DNA from: Paracoccus wurundjeri
GTDB taxonomy: Bacteria > Pseudomonadota > Alphaproteobacteria > Rhodobacterales > Rhodobacteraceae
Length of the DNA stretch: 64,000 bases
Assembly (NCBI RefSeq): GCF_030678915.1
Contig: NZ_JAUUTZ010000021.1
Coordinates: 22,238-86,237, forward strand
Direction: 5' to 3'
The notes beneath the pieces were generated by a model. The model worked only from the letters and a program-made list of their open reading frames with translations. It was not told where the DNA came from and made no database searches. A program made the position numbers and the translations under genes. Positions 30,974-39,770 of this stretch are shown piece by piece (within the stretch, counting starts at the first letter, position 1; each line of letters starts with the position of its first letter).

Positions 30974-32386
30974 ATGATGACGCATAGCCTGATTGCCGAT
31001 GACGCCCTGACCGCCCTTCTTGCGCGGTTGATGGCCGCTGTCGCCCGCCCGGGTCAGACCATCCTGTTGGATGGCCCCGTCGGTGCGGGAAAGACGCATT
31101 TCGCCCGCGCCTTTATCCGCGCGCGTCAGGGCGAAGCGGCCGAGGATGTGCCCAGCCCGACTTTCACGCTGGTCCAGACCTATGACGACCCGCGGGGAAC
31201 CGAGATCTGGCATGCCGATCTGTATCGGCTGACCGATCCGTCCGAGTTGGACGAGTTGGGACTGGACGAGGCGCAAGGGAATGCAATCTGTCTGATCGAA
31301 TGGCCCGACCGGCTGGAGGCGTTGCCCGAAGATGCCTTGACCGTCTCGATCCGGATGCATGACGACCCCGACCGACGCCAGATCACGCTGATCGGGGCGG
31401 GGGCCGACCGGTTGGTGCAGCTTGCCGGTTTCATCGCAGGGACGGATTGGGCGGATGCAGGGATTGCGCCCCTGGCCGGGGATGCCTCTGCCCGGCGGTA
31501 TTTCCGGCTGACGAATAATGCGGGCCGCGCTGTGCTGATGGACGATCCGGCGGGCGATGTGGGCCGGTTTGTGGCCATGACCGATTGGCTGCGCGATCAG
31601 GGCTTTGGCGCGCCCGCGATCTTCGCGCGGGACCTGTCGGCGGGGTTCCTGCTGCAGGAGGATCTGGGCGATGATCTGGTCGCCCGCGTGCTGGAACGCT
31701 CCCCCGATCTGGCACGGCCGGTCTATGATCGGATTACCGATTTTCTGGTGGATCTGCACCATTTGCCGGTTCCCGGTTTCGTCCTGCCTCTGGACGGTCC
31801 CCGGATGGCCGAGCAGGTCGGGCTGTTTGCCGAATGGTATCCGCAGGCGGCAGGCGTGCCTGTGGGCGCGGCTGCGGAAATTGGTGCGGTCATCGGGCGG
31901 CTTCATGCGGAATTGGCTGCGGATATGCCCCCGGTCCTTAGCTTGCGGGATTTCCATGCCGAGAATCTGATCTGGCGGGGTGACGCTCCGCTTGGGTTGA
32001 TCGATTATCAGGATGCGGTGTCCTGCCATCCCGCCTATGATCTGGTCTCGGTGCTGCAAGATACCCGCCGCGCGGTTTCGGCGGAGTTCGAGGCAGAGTA
32101 TATCGCCCGTTATCTGAAAGCCACGGGATTGGATGAAGGCCGGTTTCGCGCGGCCTATGCACTGATGGGGGCGCAAAGGAACCTGCGCGTGATCGGGATT
32201 TTCACGCGGCTTTGCATTCGCGATGGCAAGCCGCGCTATCTGGCGTTTATGCCTCATGTCTGGGATTATATTCTGCGCAATGTAAGCCATCCCGCGCTTG
32301 CGCCTCTGGCCGCGATCATGCGGGAATTGCCTGCCCCCGACGCGGCCGTCACCGAAAGGATACATCAGCAATGCGCCCGCCCCTGA
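30974..32386 (+). CDS. tsaE: Fused TsaE / sugar-kinase-like (APH fold) protein
   Basis: This 470-residue protein joins two enzymes. Residues 1-~150 are TsaE, the ATPase that supports TsaB/TsaD in t6A37 tRNA modification: P-loop LLDGPVGAGKTHFARAFI, switch motif VPSPTFTLVQTY, then IWHADLYRLTDPSEL and CLIEWPDRL. Residues ~155-470 have an aminoglycoside-phosphotransferase/choline-kinase fold: RRYFRLTNNAGRAVLMDDP, catalytic loop LSLRDFHAENLIW, metal-binding LIDYQDAVSCHPAYDL. They resemble AmgK, which phosphorylates MurNAc/GlcNAc at the anomeric carbon. In many alphaproteobacteria these are separate adjacent genes; the fused form is also catalogued. The MurU-like gene that follows overlaps by 16 bp and supplies the next step. 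Confidence 0.9.
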   Translation: MMTHSLIADDALTALLARLMAAVARPGQTILLDGPVGAGKTHFARAFIRARQGEAAEDVPSPTFTLVQTYDDPRGTEIWHADLYRLTDPSELDELGLDEAQGNAICLIEWPDRLEALPEDALTVSIRMHDDPDRRQITLIGAGADRLVQLAGFIAGTDWADAGIAPLAGDASARRYFRLTNNAGRAVLMDDPAGDVGRFVAMTDWLRDQGFGAPAIFARDLSAGFLLQEDLGDDLVARVLERSPDLARPVYDRITDFLVDLHHLPVPGFVLPLDGPRMAEQVGLFAEWYPQAAGVPVGAAAEIGAVIGRLHAELAADMPPVLSLRDFHAENLIWRGDAPLGLIDYQDAVSCHPAYDLVSVLQDTRRAVSAEFEAEYIARYLKATGLDEGRFRAAYALMGAQRNLRVIGIFTRLCIRDGKPRYLAFMPHVWDYILRNVSHPALAPLAAIMRELPAPDAAVTERIHQQCARP

Positions 32387-33042
32387 TGATCTTCGCCGCC
32401 GGGTTGGGTACGCGGATGCGGCCTTTGACCGATAACCGCCCCAAGCCGCTGATCAAGGTGGCGGGGCGCACCCTGCTGGATCGGGCATTGCATGCCGGGC
32501 GCGGGGCAGGGGTCAGCCGGATCGTGGTCAACAGTCATTATCTGGGCGATCAGATCAGGGTGCATCTGGCCGGACAGGATGTCGCGATCAGCGATGAATC
32601 CGATCTGCTGCTGGACACCGGAGGGGGGCTGCGCAGGGCTTTGCCGTTATTGGGCGAGGGGCCGGTGATGACGTTGAATCCCGATGTGATCTGGACCGGG
32701 CCGAACCCGTTGATCGCGCTTTGCGACGCCTGGGACGAGCGGATGGATGCTCTGCTTATGCTGGTTCCGGTGCAGCGGGCGACGGCACGGCTTGGCGGCG
32801 GGGATTTCGATATGGACGAGGCGGGGCGGATTACGCGGCGGGGCGATTACGTTTTCGCCGGGGCGCATATAATCCGACCCGAACGGCTGTCCGGAATATC
32901 CGATCAGGTGTTCTCGCTTAACCGCATCTGGGACGTGCTGATTTCCGAAGGGCGTGCTTTCGGTGTCGTGCATCCGGGCGGCTGGTGCGATGTGGGCCGC
33001 CCCGATGCGATCCCGCTGGCGGAAGACCTGCTGGATGGCTGA
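32371..33042 (+). CDS. murU: Nucleotidyltransferase, MurU-like (N-acetylmuramate-1-phosphate uridylyltransferase)
   Basis: The 223-residue protein has the sugar-nucleotidyltransferase signature MIFAAGLGTRMRPLTDNRPKPLI at its N-terminus (given for orientation; key pieces AAGLGTRMRPLT and RPKPLI), then VVNSHYLGDQI, TGGGLRRALPLLG and MTLNPDVIW. The short length matches MurU rather than full-size RmlA or GalU enzymes. Together with an AmgK-type kinase it would convert recycled MurNAc to UDP-MurNAc, bypassing de novo synthesis. The start overlaps the end of the preceding fusion gene, and its own stop overlaps addB by 8 bp, so the operon is tightly coupled. Confidence 0.85.
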   Translation: MRPPLMIFAAGLGTRMRPLTDNRPKPLIKVAGRTLLDRALHAGRGAGVSRIVVNSHYLGDQIRVHLAGQDVAISDESDLLLDTGGGLRRALPLLGEGPVMTLNPDVIWTGPNPLIALCDAWDERMDALLMLVPVQRATARLGGGDFDMDEAGRITRRGDYVFAGAHIIRPERLSGISDQVFSLNRIWDVLISEGRAFGVVHPGGWCDVGRPDAIPLAEDLLDG

Positions 33043-35983
33043 GTGGGAGTCCGGCCTTTTTGCCCTGCCGTCCGGAGTGGATTTTGCCGGGCATTTCGTG
33101 GCCGGTTTCCTGCGGCGCATGAAGGGCCAGCCGCCCGAGGCGATCGCCCGTGTCACGATCTATGCCAATTCGGCGCAGACACTTGCCGCGCTTCGGCATG
33201 CGTTTGACGCGCATGGTCCGCTGCTGCTGCCGCGCCTTCTGACCGTCAACGATCTGGGCGCGGGCAGTGCGTTGCGGGACGGGCCTCTTGCTCCTCCGCT
33301 TGCCCGCAGATTGCAACTTGCGCAACTGATCGACCGATTGATGGCAAGCCGCCCCGATCTTGCGGCGGGGCATTCGATTTCGGCACTGACGCAATCGCTG
33401 GCGTCTTTGATGGCCGAGATGCAAACCGAAGGCTGTGGCCCGGACGCGCTGGAGGCGATCGACGCTGGCGACCATGCAAGGCACTGGCAGAACGCGCTTG
33501 ATTTCCTGCGGATCGCCGCCCGTTTTCATCTGGACGGCCCGGTTGTCGATCGGCCCGCACGTCAGCGTATCGCAGCCGAGACGGCCTGGAACGACTGGTC
33601 TGAAGGGCGCGATCTGCCCGCGGATCCGGTCATCGTGGCCGGTTCGACCGGATCGCATGGCGCGACCCGGTTGTTCATGCGCGCGGTTGCGGGCTTGCCC
33701 AACGGTGCGGTGGTGCTGCCCGGATTCGATTTCGACCTGCCCCCGCATATATGGGAGGGTCTTTCCGAAAACAGCGGCGATCATGCGCAATTCCGCTTTG
33801 CGGCGCTGGTCGAGGAATTCGGCAGGCCGCGTCTGTGGTCGCCTTGCGATGGGCCATCCCCGTCGCGGAACAAGCTGGTTTCGCTTGCATTGCGACCGGC
33901 CCCGGTAACCGATCAATGGATCGCCGAGGCGCCGGGGCTGCCCGATCTGCCGGACGCTTGCGAAGGGATGACCCTGATAGAGGCCGATCAGCCGGGGCAG
34001 GAGGCCGACGCCATTGCCCTGATCATGCGCGAAGCGGCGGAGAACAGGCAACCGGTCACGCTGTTCGCCGCCGATAGCGGCTTGATCCGGCGCGTCGTGG
34101 CGGCGCTTGACCGCTGGCGACTGCACGCCAATGACAGCTCGGGCGAGCCCGTTCACCTGACTGCGCCGGGTCTGTTCCTTCGGCATGTCGCTGCGGTTTT
34201 CGGCCTGCCCCTGACGGTGGATCGCCTGTTGATCCTGTTGAAGCACCCGCTGACGGCAAGCGGTTCGGAAGTGGTCGGCTTTGGTGCCGCACGACATCTT
34301 GCCCGCGAACTTGAACTGCATCTGAGGGCATATGGCCCGGCATTCCCCAGCGGGGAAGACCTGCGCGACTGGGGAGACAAGGGCGACTCCATGCGCAAAA
34401 GCTGGGCGCTGTGGCTGGCCTCCATTCTGGACCGGATCGCGGATTTCGCGGAAGATCGCGCTGCCCGTCCGCTGCCGGACAGGCTGGCCGATCTGCGCAG
34501 GCTGACCGAGACGCTGATCGCCGGACCGGATGGCGACGTGGCGCGATCGGAAAGCTGGGCTGGCCGGGCAGGGCGGATGGCAGAGGCGGTGCTGGACGAT
34601 CTGGCAAGCCATGCGTCTGCGGGGCCGCCGATGCGGCCCGAGGATTTTGCCGCCCTGCTGACGGATGAATTGCGCGGGCAGACCATTCGCGATCCGGGCG
34701 GTCCTTCGCCCCTGTTGCGTATTCGCGGCCCGCGCGAGGCAAGGACCGAGGCGCATGGCACGGTTATTCTGTCGGGCTTGAACGAAGGCGAATGGCCGCA
34801 GCCGCTTGATCCCGATCCCTGGCTGTCGCGGCAGATGCGCGAGCAGGCGGGGCTGACGCTGCCGGAAAGGCAGATCGGGCTGGCCGGGCATGACTTTCAG
34901 CAGGGAATTTCCGCCGGGCGGGTATATCTGACCCGCGCCCGCCGAAATGCCGAGGCCGAGACGGTGCCGTCCCGCTGGCTGAACCGGCTGACCAATCTGA
35001 TCGCAGGTGTATCTGAACGGCGCGGTCCTGAAGCGTTGGCCGACATGCGAAAGCGCGGGACGAAATGGCTTGCCCTGGCCGCGGCATTGTCGCGCCCGGA
35101 ATGCCTTGTTCCACCCGAGCCGCGACCGGCGCCTGTCCCGCCCGCTCCGCCATTCCGGCAATTGCCTGTCACCGAGATCGCGCAGCTTATCCGCGACCCT
35201 TACGCGGTCTATGCCAAGCGTGTTCTGGGGCTGCGCAAGCTGAATCCGTTGCGGCCGGAACCCGACGCCGCCATGCGCGGCCAGACGCTGCATTCGATTG
35301 TCGAGCGGTTGCTGAAAACCGGTCCGGGGCCGGATCTGGGCGCGGCGGAGTTGCGCGACCGCCTGTTGCGGATCACCGCCGAGGTGCTTGAGGAACAGGT
35401 TCCCTGGCCCTCGGCCCGCGCATTCTGGCAGGCCAGGATCGAGAGGATCGCCGATCAGGTTGTCAGGGATGAGCTTGCCCGTCTGGCCGAAGGACGCCCG
35501 CAAGTGATCGAGAATCGCGGCGCGGTATCGCTGACCGGGATGGATTTCCGGCTGATCGCGAAGCCTGACCGGATCGATCTGCTGAATGATGGCAGGGTCA
35601 TGATTTATGATTACAAGTCCGGTAAGCCGCCAAGCGCCAGGCAGATGGCACATTTCGACAAACAGCTGATGCTTGAAGCCGCCATGGCCCGGCGCGGCGG
35701 GTTTTCGGAACTTGGCCCGGTCGAGGTCGCGGGCATCCGCTATATCCGGCTTGGCGGCGAAGGCCGGACCGAGCCGCGCGATTATTCCACGCAGATGGAG
35801 GCTGAAAGCTGGGACGGGTTCGTCCGGCTGATCGGCCATTATCTGTCCGGGCAGGCGGGTTTTGTCGCCATGCGGGCACCGGAACTTCTGAGTTATGCGG
35901 GCGATTACGATCATCTTGCCCGCTATGGTGAGTGGGTGCTGACCGAGAAGGCGCAGCCCCGGAAGGTCGGCGATCATGGATGA
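33035..35983 (+). CDS. addB: AddB, helicase-like/nuclease subunit of the AddAB double-strand break repair enzyme
   Basis: The 982-residue product begins MAEWESGLFALPSGVDFAGHF, typical of alphaproteobacterial AddB. It has a degenerate helicase-like N-terminal half (YANSAQTLAALRHAF; LLPRLLTVNDLG) and a C-terminal PD-(D/E)XK nuclease domain with MIYDYKSGKPPSARQM near residue 860, preceded by GQTLHSIVERLL. AddAB processes DNA ends, recognises a Chi-like sequence and loads RecA for recombination. The start overlaps the murU stop by 8 bp, and the stop overlaps the addA start by 8 bp. The iron-sulfur cysteine cluster of Bacillus AddB is not evident. Confidence 0.94.
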   Translation: MAEWESGLFALPSGVDFAGHFVAGFLRRMKGQPPEAIARVTIYANSAQTLAALRHAFDAHGPLLLPRLLTVNDLGAGSALRDGPLAPPLARRLQLAQLIDRLMASRPDLAAGHSISALTQSLASLMAEMQTEGCGPDALEAIDAGDHARHWQNALDFLRIAARFHLDGPVVDRPARQRIAAETAWNDWSEGRDLPADPVIVAGSTGSHGATRLFMRAVAGLPNGAVVLPGFDFDLPPHIWEGLSENSGDHAQFRFAALVEEFGRPRLWSPCDGPSPSRNKLVSLALRPAPVTDQWIAEAPGLPDLPDACEGMTLIEADQPGQEADAIALIMREAAENRQPVTLFAADSGLIRRVVAALDRWRLHANDSSGEPVHLTAPGLFLRHVAAVFGLPLTVDRLLILLKHPLTASGSEVVGFGAARHLARELELHLRAYGPAFPSGEDLRDWGDKGDSMRKSWALWLASILDRIADFAEDRAARPLPDRLADLRRLTETLIAGPDGDVARSESWAGRAGRMAEAVLDDLASHASAGPPMRPEDFAALLTDELRGQTIRDPGGPSPLLRIRGPREARTEAHGTVILSGLNEGEWPQPLDPDPWLSRQMREQAGLTLPERQIGLAGHDFQQGISAGRVYLTRARRNAEAETVPSRWLNRLTNLIAGVSERRGPEALADMRKRGTKWLALAAALSRPECLVPPEPRPAPVPPAPPFRQLPVTEIAQLIRDPYAVYAKRVLGLRKLNPLRPEPDAAMRGQTLHSIVERLLKTGPGPDLGAAELRDRLLRITAEVLEEQVPWPSARAFWQARIERIADQVVRDELARLAEGRPQVIENRGAVSLTGMDFRLIAKPDRIDLLNDGRVMIYDYKSGKPPSARQMAHFDKQLMLEAAMARRGGFSELGPVEVAGIRYIRLGGEGRTEPRDYSTQMEAESWDGFVRLIGHYLSGQAGFVAMRAPELLSYAGDYDHLARYGEWVLTEKAQPRKVGDHG

Positions 35984-38900
35984 GGCGACCAGAAACCAGA
36001 TCGAAGCAGCCGATCCCGCGCATTCGACATGGCTGACGGCAAATGCCGGCTCGGGCAAGACCCGGGTACTGACCGACCGGGTTGCGCGGCTGCTGCTGCA
36101 CGGCACCGCGCCCGAGCGGATTCTGTGCCTGACCTATACCAAGGCCGCCGCGACAGAGATGCAGAACCGGCTTCTGAAACGGCTGGGCGAATGGGCGATG
36201 CTGTCCGAGGCGAAGCTGGAAGCGGCGCTTCGCGAATTGGGAGAGGAAGGCAAAGCCGATCTGGCTGCGGCGCGCAGGCTGTTCGCCCGTGCCATCGAGG
36301 CTCCGGGCGGGCTGAAGGTACAGACGATCCACAGTTTCTGTGCGGCGCTTCTGAGGCGGTTTCCGTTGGAAGCGGGCGTGCCCATGGGCTTTGCCGAGCT
36401 TGACGAGCGCAGCGCCCGCGCTCTTCGCTCTGCCATTATCGAGGAGATGGCGGAAGAGGATCATCCGGCGATCCGCGATCTGACGGCGCTGCATGGCGGT
36501 GACGATCTGGATCGCTTTCTCTCAAGCCTCTCCGAGGCGGATTTCAGCGGCCCGCCCGATGCCGATGCGATCTGGCGGGCCTTGAACCTGCCCGCCGGGC
36601 TGGATCACGAGACTTTACTGGGCGCGGTGTTTACCGGCGAGGAAGGGGGGGGGTTCGATGCGCTTATCCCGATCCTCGCGGGGGGAAGCGCAAACGATCA
36701 GAAGCTGGCGGACAAGCTGAAAGGGGGCGACTGGTATTCGCCGGGTCTGGCAGAGCTTTCTCTGCTGATGGGTGCTTTGCTGACGGGTGCGGGCGCGAAA
36801 ATGCCATTCGCCGCGAAGATCGGCAGCATTCCGACGAAGGCTTTGCAGAACGGCCCCGCCGCGCCTTTCATGGACGATCTGAACGCGTTGATGCTGCGCG
36901 TTCAGGATGCGCGTCCTCAGGCGATGGCGCTTGATATCGCCCGGAAGACACTGACACTGCACCGCTTCGCCCATGAGTTCACGCAGCGGCTGGTCGCGCG
37001 GAAGACCGCGCATGGCTGGCTGGATTTCGACGATCTGATCCGCAGCACCGCCCGGTTGCTGCATGAATCCAGCGTGGCGCAATGGGTGCTGTGGCGGCTT
37101 GACGGAGGTATCGACCATATCCTTGTGGATGAAGCGCAGGACACCAGTCCGGAGCAATGGAAGGTCATCCGCAGCCTGACCGACGAGTTCACCAGCGGCG
37201 CAGGGGCCAGAAGCCACGATCGCACCCTGTTCGTCGTGGGCGATCCGAAACAGTCGATCTATTCCTTTCAGGGTGCCGATATCGCCGTGTTTGAGGAAAT
37301 GCGCGACCGTTTCGAACAGGATTTTCAGGCTATCCAAAGCCCGATGCAGCAGCGCGGGCTGTCGCATTCCTTCCGCTCGTCTCCGGCGATCCTGTCACTG
37401 GTCGATGCGGTGTTTCAGGGCGATGCGGCGCAGGGGCTTGGCGATCCTCCGCGCCATATCGCCTTTCGCGACGGGTTGCCCGGGCGGGTGGATATCTGGC
37501 CGCCGATCCCCGAACCCGACAAGCCCGAGCCGGGGGACTGGACCGATCCGGTGGATGCGCCCGCCGAGAATTCGGCCAGTGTGATGCTGGCCCGGGCGAT
37601 TGCGCGGCAGATCAAGGCGATGATCGGGACGCCGTTTTTCGACACCAAGGCAAAACAGGTCCGCGCAATCGGGCCGGGGGATATCCAGATCCTTGTGCAG
37701 CGCCGCGCTGCGCTGTTCGATGAACTTATCCGCGAATGCAAGGCACAGGATTTGCCTGTGGCCGGGGCGGACCGGCTGAAGCTGGCCGCCGAACTGGCGG
37801 TACGCGACATCGTCGCCACGCTTTCCGTGCTGGTTACGCCCGAGGACGATCTGTCGCTGGCCGCTGCGCTGCGCTCTCCCCTGTTCGGCTTGTCCGAGGA
37901 CGATCTGTACCGGTTGGCAGCAGGACGTGGGCGCGTTTCGTTGTGGCAGCGATTGGGCGAATCCGCGCATCAGGAGGTGCTTGAAATATTGCGCGATCTG
38001 GCCAGCGTGGCGAATATCATCCGCCCCTATGATCTGATCTCGCGCCTGCTCACCCGGCATGACGGGCGAAACGCGATGCTTGCCCGTCTGGGAACCGAGG
38101 CCGAGGACGGGATTACCGAACTTCTGTCGCAGGCGCTGGTCTATGAACGGTTCGAGCCGCCCTCGCTGATCGGTTTTCTTGTCTGGCTTGCCGGAGATGA
38201 TGTCGAGGTCAAGCGGCAATTGCCCGGAGGAGAGGGCGGTCTGATCCGTATCATGACGGTGCATGGCGCCAAAGGGCTGGAAAGCCCGGTGGTCATTCTG
38301 CCCGAAACCCAGAAACGCCAGGCAGACAATCGGGCACGCACCGTGCGTCTTGATGACATGCAGACATGGCGCGGCACGGCTGACGAACGGCCCGATCCGG
38401 TCTCTGAAGCCGTCAATTCTCTTGCCCGGCGGCAAGAGGAAGAGCGCCGCCGATTGCTTTACGTGGCGCTGACACGGGCGGAAAGCTGGCTGATCGTGGC
38501 TGCCGCCGGAGATGCCGGGGACGGGCTTGAAAGCTGGCACGGCCTGATCCGCGATGGCGCGGAGCGGGTCAAGCTTGATTGCCGGAACATCGAGATCGAC
38601 GGGGTCGGCACGGTGCGGCGGCTATCCTTCGGTGATTGGCCGGAAGATAAGATTGCAACCGGCCTCGCGCCTGTCGGGCAGGTTGAGCTTCCCGAATGGG
38701 CGCGCCGTCCTGCGCCACCACCTCCACGGGCGATCTTGCCGGTCGCCGCGACGTCGCTGGGCGGGGCAAAGGTGCTGGGCGCGCCGGTGGAAGATGCCGA
38801 TCCCGCTGCGGCGATGCTTCGGGGAACGCGGCTGCATCTGCTGCTGGAATATCTGCCCGGCTCGTCGCGTGACGACTGGCCCGAACTGGCAAAAGCTGCC

Positions 38901-39347
38901 CTGACCGGGGCCGAGGGCGGATTGCCGGACCGGGACGAGTTCGAGTCGCTGATGAACGAGGCCCGGGCGGTCATAGACGCGCCGGATTTATCCGATGTGA
39001 TGACCCCTCCGCCGGGCGCGCAGATCCTGCGCGAGGTGCGGTTGACCGCGACCGTTCCCGGGATCGGCTTGTTGCATGGCACGATCGACCGGCTAATCCT
39101 GCGGAGACAAGAGGTTCTGGCAATCGATTACAAATCGAATGCTGAACTTCCGCAGAAACCTGACCAGACACCTTTGGGTATCCTGCGCCAACTGGGCGCC
39201 TATCGTGCCGCGCTGCGGGAGATCTATCCCGCTCGCACCGTGCGCACGGCTATTTTGTGGACTGCTGCGCCCGGCCTGATGGAACTTCCCGATTCACTTC
39301 TGGATCAGGTGATGGCGGCTCTTGACCCCGGCGGTCCGCGTCCATAG
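35976..39347 (+). CDS. addA: AddA, UvrD-type helicase/nuclease subunit of AddAB
   Basis: The 1123-residue SF1A helicase has Walker A WLTANAGSGKTRVLTDRVA near residue 18, motif Ia CLTYTKAAATEMQNRL, motif II ILVDEAQDTSPEQW, motif III VVGDPKQSIYSFQGADI, and motif V/VI regions MTVHGAKGLESPVVILPE and LLYVALTRAESWLIV. The C-terminal nuclease domain carries EVLAIDYKSNAELP with the RecB-type catalytic Asp-Lys. It unwinds and cuts broken DNA ends with AddB. It overlaps addB by 8 bp and is followed by a small hairpin and then trxA. Confidence 0.96.
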   Translation: MDEATRNQIEAADPAHSTWLTANAGSGKTRVLTDRVARLLLHGTAPERILCLTYTKAAATEMQNRLLKRLGEWAMLSEAKLEAALRELGEEGKADLAAARRLFARAIEAPGGLKVQTIHSFCAALLRRFPLEAGVPMGFAELDERSARALRSAIIEEMAEEDHPAIRDLTALHGGDDLDRFLSSLSEADFSGPPDADAIWRALNLPAGLDHETLLGAVFTGEEGGGFDALIPILAGGSANDQKLADKLKGGDWYSPGLAELSLLMGALLTGAGAKMPFAAKIGSIPTKALQNGPAAPFMDDLNALMLRVQDARPQAMALDIARKTLTLHRFAHEFTQRLVARKTAHGWLDFDDLIRSTARLLHESSVAQWVLWRLDGGIDHILVDEAQDTSPEQWKVIRSLTDEFTSGAGARSHDRTLFVVGDPKQSIYSFQGADIAVFEEMRDRFEQDFQAIQSPMQQRGLSHSFRSSPAILSLVDAVFQGDAAQGLGDPPRHIAFRDGLPGRVDIWPPIPEPDKPEPGDWTDPVDAPAENSASVMLARAIARQIKAMIGTPFFDTKAKQVRAIGPGDIQILVQRRAALFDELIRECKAQDLPVAGADRLKLAAELAVRDIVATLSVLVTPEDDLSLAAALRSPLFGLSEDDLYRLAAGRGRVSLWQRLGESAHQEVLEILRDLASVANIIRPYDLISRLLTRHDGRNAMLARLGTEAEDGITELLSQALVYERFEPPSLIGFLVWLAGDDVEVKRQLPGGEGGLIRIMTVHGAKGLESPVVILPETQKRQADNRARTVRLDDMQTWRGTADERPDPVSEAVNSLARRQEEERRRLLYVALTRAESWLIVAAAGDAGDGLESWHGLIRDGAERVKLDCRNIEIDGVGTVRRLSFGDWPEDKIATGLAPVGQVELPEWARRPAPPPPRAILPVAATSLGGAKVLGAPVEDADPAAAMLRGTRLHLLLEYLPGSSRDDWPELAKAALTGAEGGLPDRDEFESLMNEARAVIDAPDLSDVMTPPPGAQILREVRLTATVPGIGLLHGTIDRLILRRQEVLAIDYKSNAELPQKPDQTPLGILRQLGAYRAALREIYPARTVRTAILWTAAPGLMELPDSLLDQVMAALDPGGPRP

Positions 39348-39363
39348 CTGTTAATGGAACCGT

Positions 39364-39383
39364 TGCGCCGGCCCTTCGGCGCA
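39364..39383 (+). other. Short intercistronic hairpin between addA and trxA
   Basis: TGCGCCG pairs with CGGCGCA (7 bp, 6-nt loop GCCCTT). There is no T-run, so it is more likely an attenuator or mRNA-stability element than a full terminator. It may let trxA be expressed at a level different from addAB. Confidence 0.45.
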
Positions 39384-39405
39384 CATCCCTCAAGGAGCAT
39401 CAGAC

Positions 39406-39726
39406 ATGGCAACCGTGCATGTGAACGATTCTGAATTCGACGCCGAGGTCCGCAAGGCCGATACCGCCGTCATCGTGGATTTCTGGGCTGAATGGTGCGG
39501 ACCATGCAAACAGATCGGCCCTGCTCTGGAAGAGCTGTCGGACGAATATGCCGGCAAGCTGAAAATCGTTAAGGTCAATGTGGACGAGAACCCCGAACAG
39601 GCCGCCGCGCTTGGTGTTCGCGGTATCCCGGCACTGTTCATGTTCAAGGATGGTGAAGTCATCTCGAACCGCATGGGCGCTGCGCCGAAAGCTGCGCTGA
39701 AAAGCTGGATCGACGAAAGCGTCTGA
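39406..39726 (+). CDS. trxA: Thioredoxin
   Basis: The 106-residue product is a standard cytoplasmic thioredoxin with the active site VDFWAEWCGPCKQIGP, the buried Asp-containing NVDENPEQAAALGVRGIPALFMFKDG and its cis-proline, and no signal peptide. It reduces disulfides in ribonucleotide reductase and other targets using thioredoxin reductase. AAGGAGCATCAGAC precedes the ATG. The addB-addA-trxA order is common in alphaproteobacteria. A strong terminator follows. Confidence 0.97.
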   Translation: MATVHVNDSEFDAEVRKADTAVIVDFWAEWCGPCKQIGPALEELSDEYAGKLKIVKVNVDENPEQAAALGVRGIPALFMFKDGEVISNRMGAAPKAALKSWIDESV

Positions 39727-39739
39727 TCCCCGCAATTCC

Positions 39740-39770
39740 GCCGCCCGGGACTTTATTCCGGGCGGCCTTC
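39740..39770 (+). terminator. Terminator of trxA
   Basis: GCCGCCCGGGA pairs with TTCCGGGCGGC (11 bp with one G-T pair) around a 5-nt loop, followed by CTTCC. The stem is very stable although the T-run is poor. It starts 14 bp after the trxA stop. Confidence 0.75.

Noticed and set aside
32918..36106. A 1062-codon open frame on the minus strand across addB
   Set aside because: It lies opposite the well-supported addB/addA genes. Long antisense frames are expected at this G+C content, and its translation is Arg/Gln/Pro-rich with no domain.
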